Shown: one piece after another, positions 62,556 to 64,000 of the stretch | How the letters are laid out: every line of letters begins with the position of its first letter | Position numbering within the stretch: position 1 is the stretch's first letter | Source: JACCXG01 sp963834305 | Lineage (GTDB): Bacteria; Acidobacteriota; Vicinamibacteria; Vicinamibacterales; 2-12-FULL-66-21 | Direction of reading: 5' to 3' | NCBI GenBank assembly: GCA_963834305.1 | Contig: CAWIAX010000003.1 | Coordinates: 2,112,536 to 2,176,535 of the forward strand | Length of the DNA: 64,000 nucleotides | The notes under the pieces: model-generated | Seen by the model: the letters and a program-made list of their open reading frames with translations, nothing else | Databases searched by the model: none | Told to the model about the DNA's origin: nothing | Translations under genes and position numbers: made by a program

Positions 62556-64000
62556 CAGCGCACCCACGCCACGAGCCCGCGCAGCTCGTCGTCTGATTTC
62601 GGGGTCGTGAAGACGCTGGTGACGACGAGCACCGCCGACGCGGCGACGAACGACCACCAGGCGGTCCACAGGTAGATTTCGCCGGCGGCGGTCATCGCCG
62701 CGGCCGTGCCGACGCCGGCGAGCATGCCCGCGACGCCGCCTGCTGCCGTTGCCTGCCTGGTCAGCATCCCGAACAGCAGCAGTGCGAACAGAGCGCCCTG
62801 GAAGAACGAGAGGAAGGTCTGGAACGCCTCGAAGACCGACCCGAAGCGGACCTGCACCTGATAGCTCAGCAGCGCGCCGATCACGATGAGGACGATGACC
62901 AGCCACCGGCCGACCTTCAGGCATTGCTCGTCGGACGCATCCGGCCGCACGTAGGGCCGGTAGAGGTCCGTCACCAGCATCGTGGACGCTGAATTCACGT
63001 AGGAATCGAGATTGGCCATCACGCCGGCGATGAACGCGCCCATCAGCAGCCCGAGCGCTCCTGGCGGCACGAGGCGCGCGATCATCAGCGGCAGCACCTG
63101 GTTGGCGTCCCATCCGGCCACCGGCGGGCCGAGCTCGTCGGCGTAGAGCGCGAGCGCCAGCAGCCCCGGCAGTACGAGCAGGACCGGGAAGACGAGCTTG
63201 ATGACCGCGGCGAAGACGTACGACGCGCGCGCGTCTGCCTGGCTTTTCGTGCCGAACGTCCGCTGCACGATGGCCTGGTTGCCGACCCAGTAGGCGGGTC
63301 CGAGCACCAGCCCGAGCCCCAGCACGACGGCCGGCCAGGGGAACACCTCATGGTCGGCGGCTGGCAGCAGGGTGAAATGATCGTCGGTCCATGGCAGGGC
63401 TGAGACGCGCTCGACCATCTGCGTCACGCCGCCGACCTCGCGCAGGCCGATGATGCAGAGCAGGGCCGGCGCCGGCGATGAGGACGATGCACGACGCCAC
63501 GTCGGTGATCGCCACGGCCTTGAGGCCCCCTGACGTGGTGAAGATCGCCACGCCCACCGACGTGATGCCCACCGACAGCCAGAACGGCCAGCCGAGCAGG
63601 CCTTCGAACATGGCGGCGGCGCTCACGAAGATCGTCGCCACGACCCCGACCATGAAGAACGACCAGATGACGGCGAAGAAGGTGCGGACCCCGCTGTTGT
63701 AGCGCCGGCCGAGGAACTCCGGGATCGTCGAGACGCCGGAGCCCCAGAACAGCGGCATGAACAGGAACGCCGCAACCAGCACCGGCATGGTGCAGGCCAC
63801 GAAGTCGAAGTTCATCATCACGATGCCGTAGCGGTAGGCGTCGCCGGCCAGGCCGACCATGTCCTTGGCGCCGATGTCCGAGACGACGAGGGACGTGCCG
63901 GCCACCCACCAGGGCAGCGATCGGCCGGCCAGAAAGAAGTCGCTGCTCGTCTTGATGCCGCGGCTGGCCCACAGCCCGAGGGCGGTGATGCCAACCAGGT
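62555..64000 (-). CDS. Sodium:solute symporter (SSS family), partial, one frame break
   Basis: A sodium-coupled transporter of the SSS/SGLT type whose N-terminus lies beyond the right edge. It contains FFLAGRSLPWWVAGTSLVVS and IGAKDMVGLAGDAYRYGIVM (TM2 region). STIPEFLGRRYNSGVRTF is the conserved PEF motif, and GGLKAVAITDVASCIVLIAG the TM6-7 signature that normally continues through QxxLM-type sequence. Then AYWVGNQAIVQRTFGTKSQA, and FIAGVMANLDSYVNSASTML with the Na2-site Ser pair. One extra base near 63470 separates the VLIAGA and ALLCIIGLRE segments. Substrate unknown; perhaps a sugar or organic acid from the neighbouring surface cluster. Confidence 0.87.

Overview
The window is dense, very GC-rich bacterial DNA with frequent GTG starts and many 4-base stop/start overlaps. 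The protein families point to an Acidobacteriota genome, most like the Vicinamibacteria. The markers are an ADOP-type duplicated FtsX permease, an Oar-like TonB-dependent receptor with an N-terminal carboxypeptidase-regulatory domain, paired TPR and CRTAC1 (FG-GAP + ASPIC/UnbV) secreted proteins, DUF547, and BNR and PQQ beta-propellers. This placement is an inference from family content; there is no rRNA or other phylogenetic marker except rpmE. I found no tRNA, rRNA, CRISPR array, insertion sequence or prophage.

Layout. 0-2.9 kb: ureide (purine) catabolism, with allantoicase running off the left edge, divergent from uricase, allantoinase and hydroxyisourate hydrolase. 2.9-11.9 kb (minus strand): Lhr helicase, a membrane-anchored PQQ propeller, a BNR propeller and SelB. 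12.0-14.7 kb: NmrA-like reductase, exported M20 peptidase, SnoaL-like protein. 14.75-19.0 kb: a tightly overlapping ABC ATPase / FtsX permease / HlyD adaptor export operon. 19.0-21.8 kb: an amidohydrolase fused to a CYTH-like domain, and a TauE-type permease. 21.8-28.6 kb: a secreted repeat protein, an unknown exported protein, ArfB, PEP carboxylase and an alpha/beta hydrolase. 28.6-35.6 kb: an RND efflux pump (inner-membrane pump plus lipoprotein adaptor) and an ADOP permease. 35.7-43.1 kb: VOC protein, cystathionine beta-synthase, a YjbQ-like fusion, hydrolase, DUF547, SDR, alanine/glycine symporter, CrcB fluoride channel. 43.2-49.2 kb: the MrfA-MrfB DNA-repair pair, ribosomal protein L31, aldo/keto reductase, GNAT acetyltransferase. 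49.5-62.3 kb: a cell-surface cluster, TPR - CRTAC1 - TPR - CRTAC1 (each joined by a GTGA overlap), then the Oar-like receptor with a clear sigma70-type promoter, and a long FG-GAP protein. 62.4 kb to the right edge: a small two-helix membrane protein coupled to a sodium:solute symporter that runs off the window.

A notable feature is the distribution of single-base frame breaks. From 0 to 28.6 kb and from 33 to 40.5 kb every gene is intact. I count 24 one-base frame changes in eleven otherwise perfectly conserved genes: six in 28.9-32.3 kb and eighteen in 41.0-63.5 kb. Twenty look like one extra base and four like one missing base, and in all ten genes that lie wholly inside the window correcting them restores an exact multiple of three from start to stop. 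Consensus error in the assembly is the simplest explanation. I annotate these genes over their full extent and mark the sites.

Functionally, the left end converts urate to ureidoglycolate and urea. The centre holds two separate export systems plus central metabolism. The right half is dominated by secreted, calcium-site-rich beta-propeller proteins next to an outer-membrane receptor and a sodium symporter, which suggests capture and uptake of an unknown extracellular substrate.
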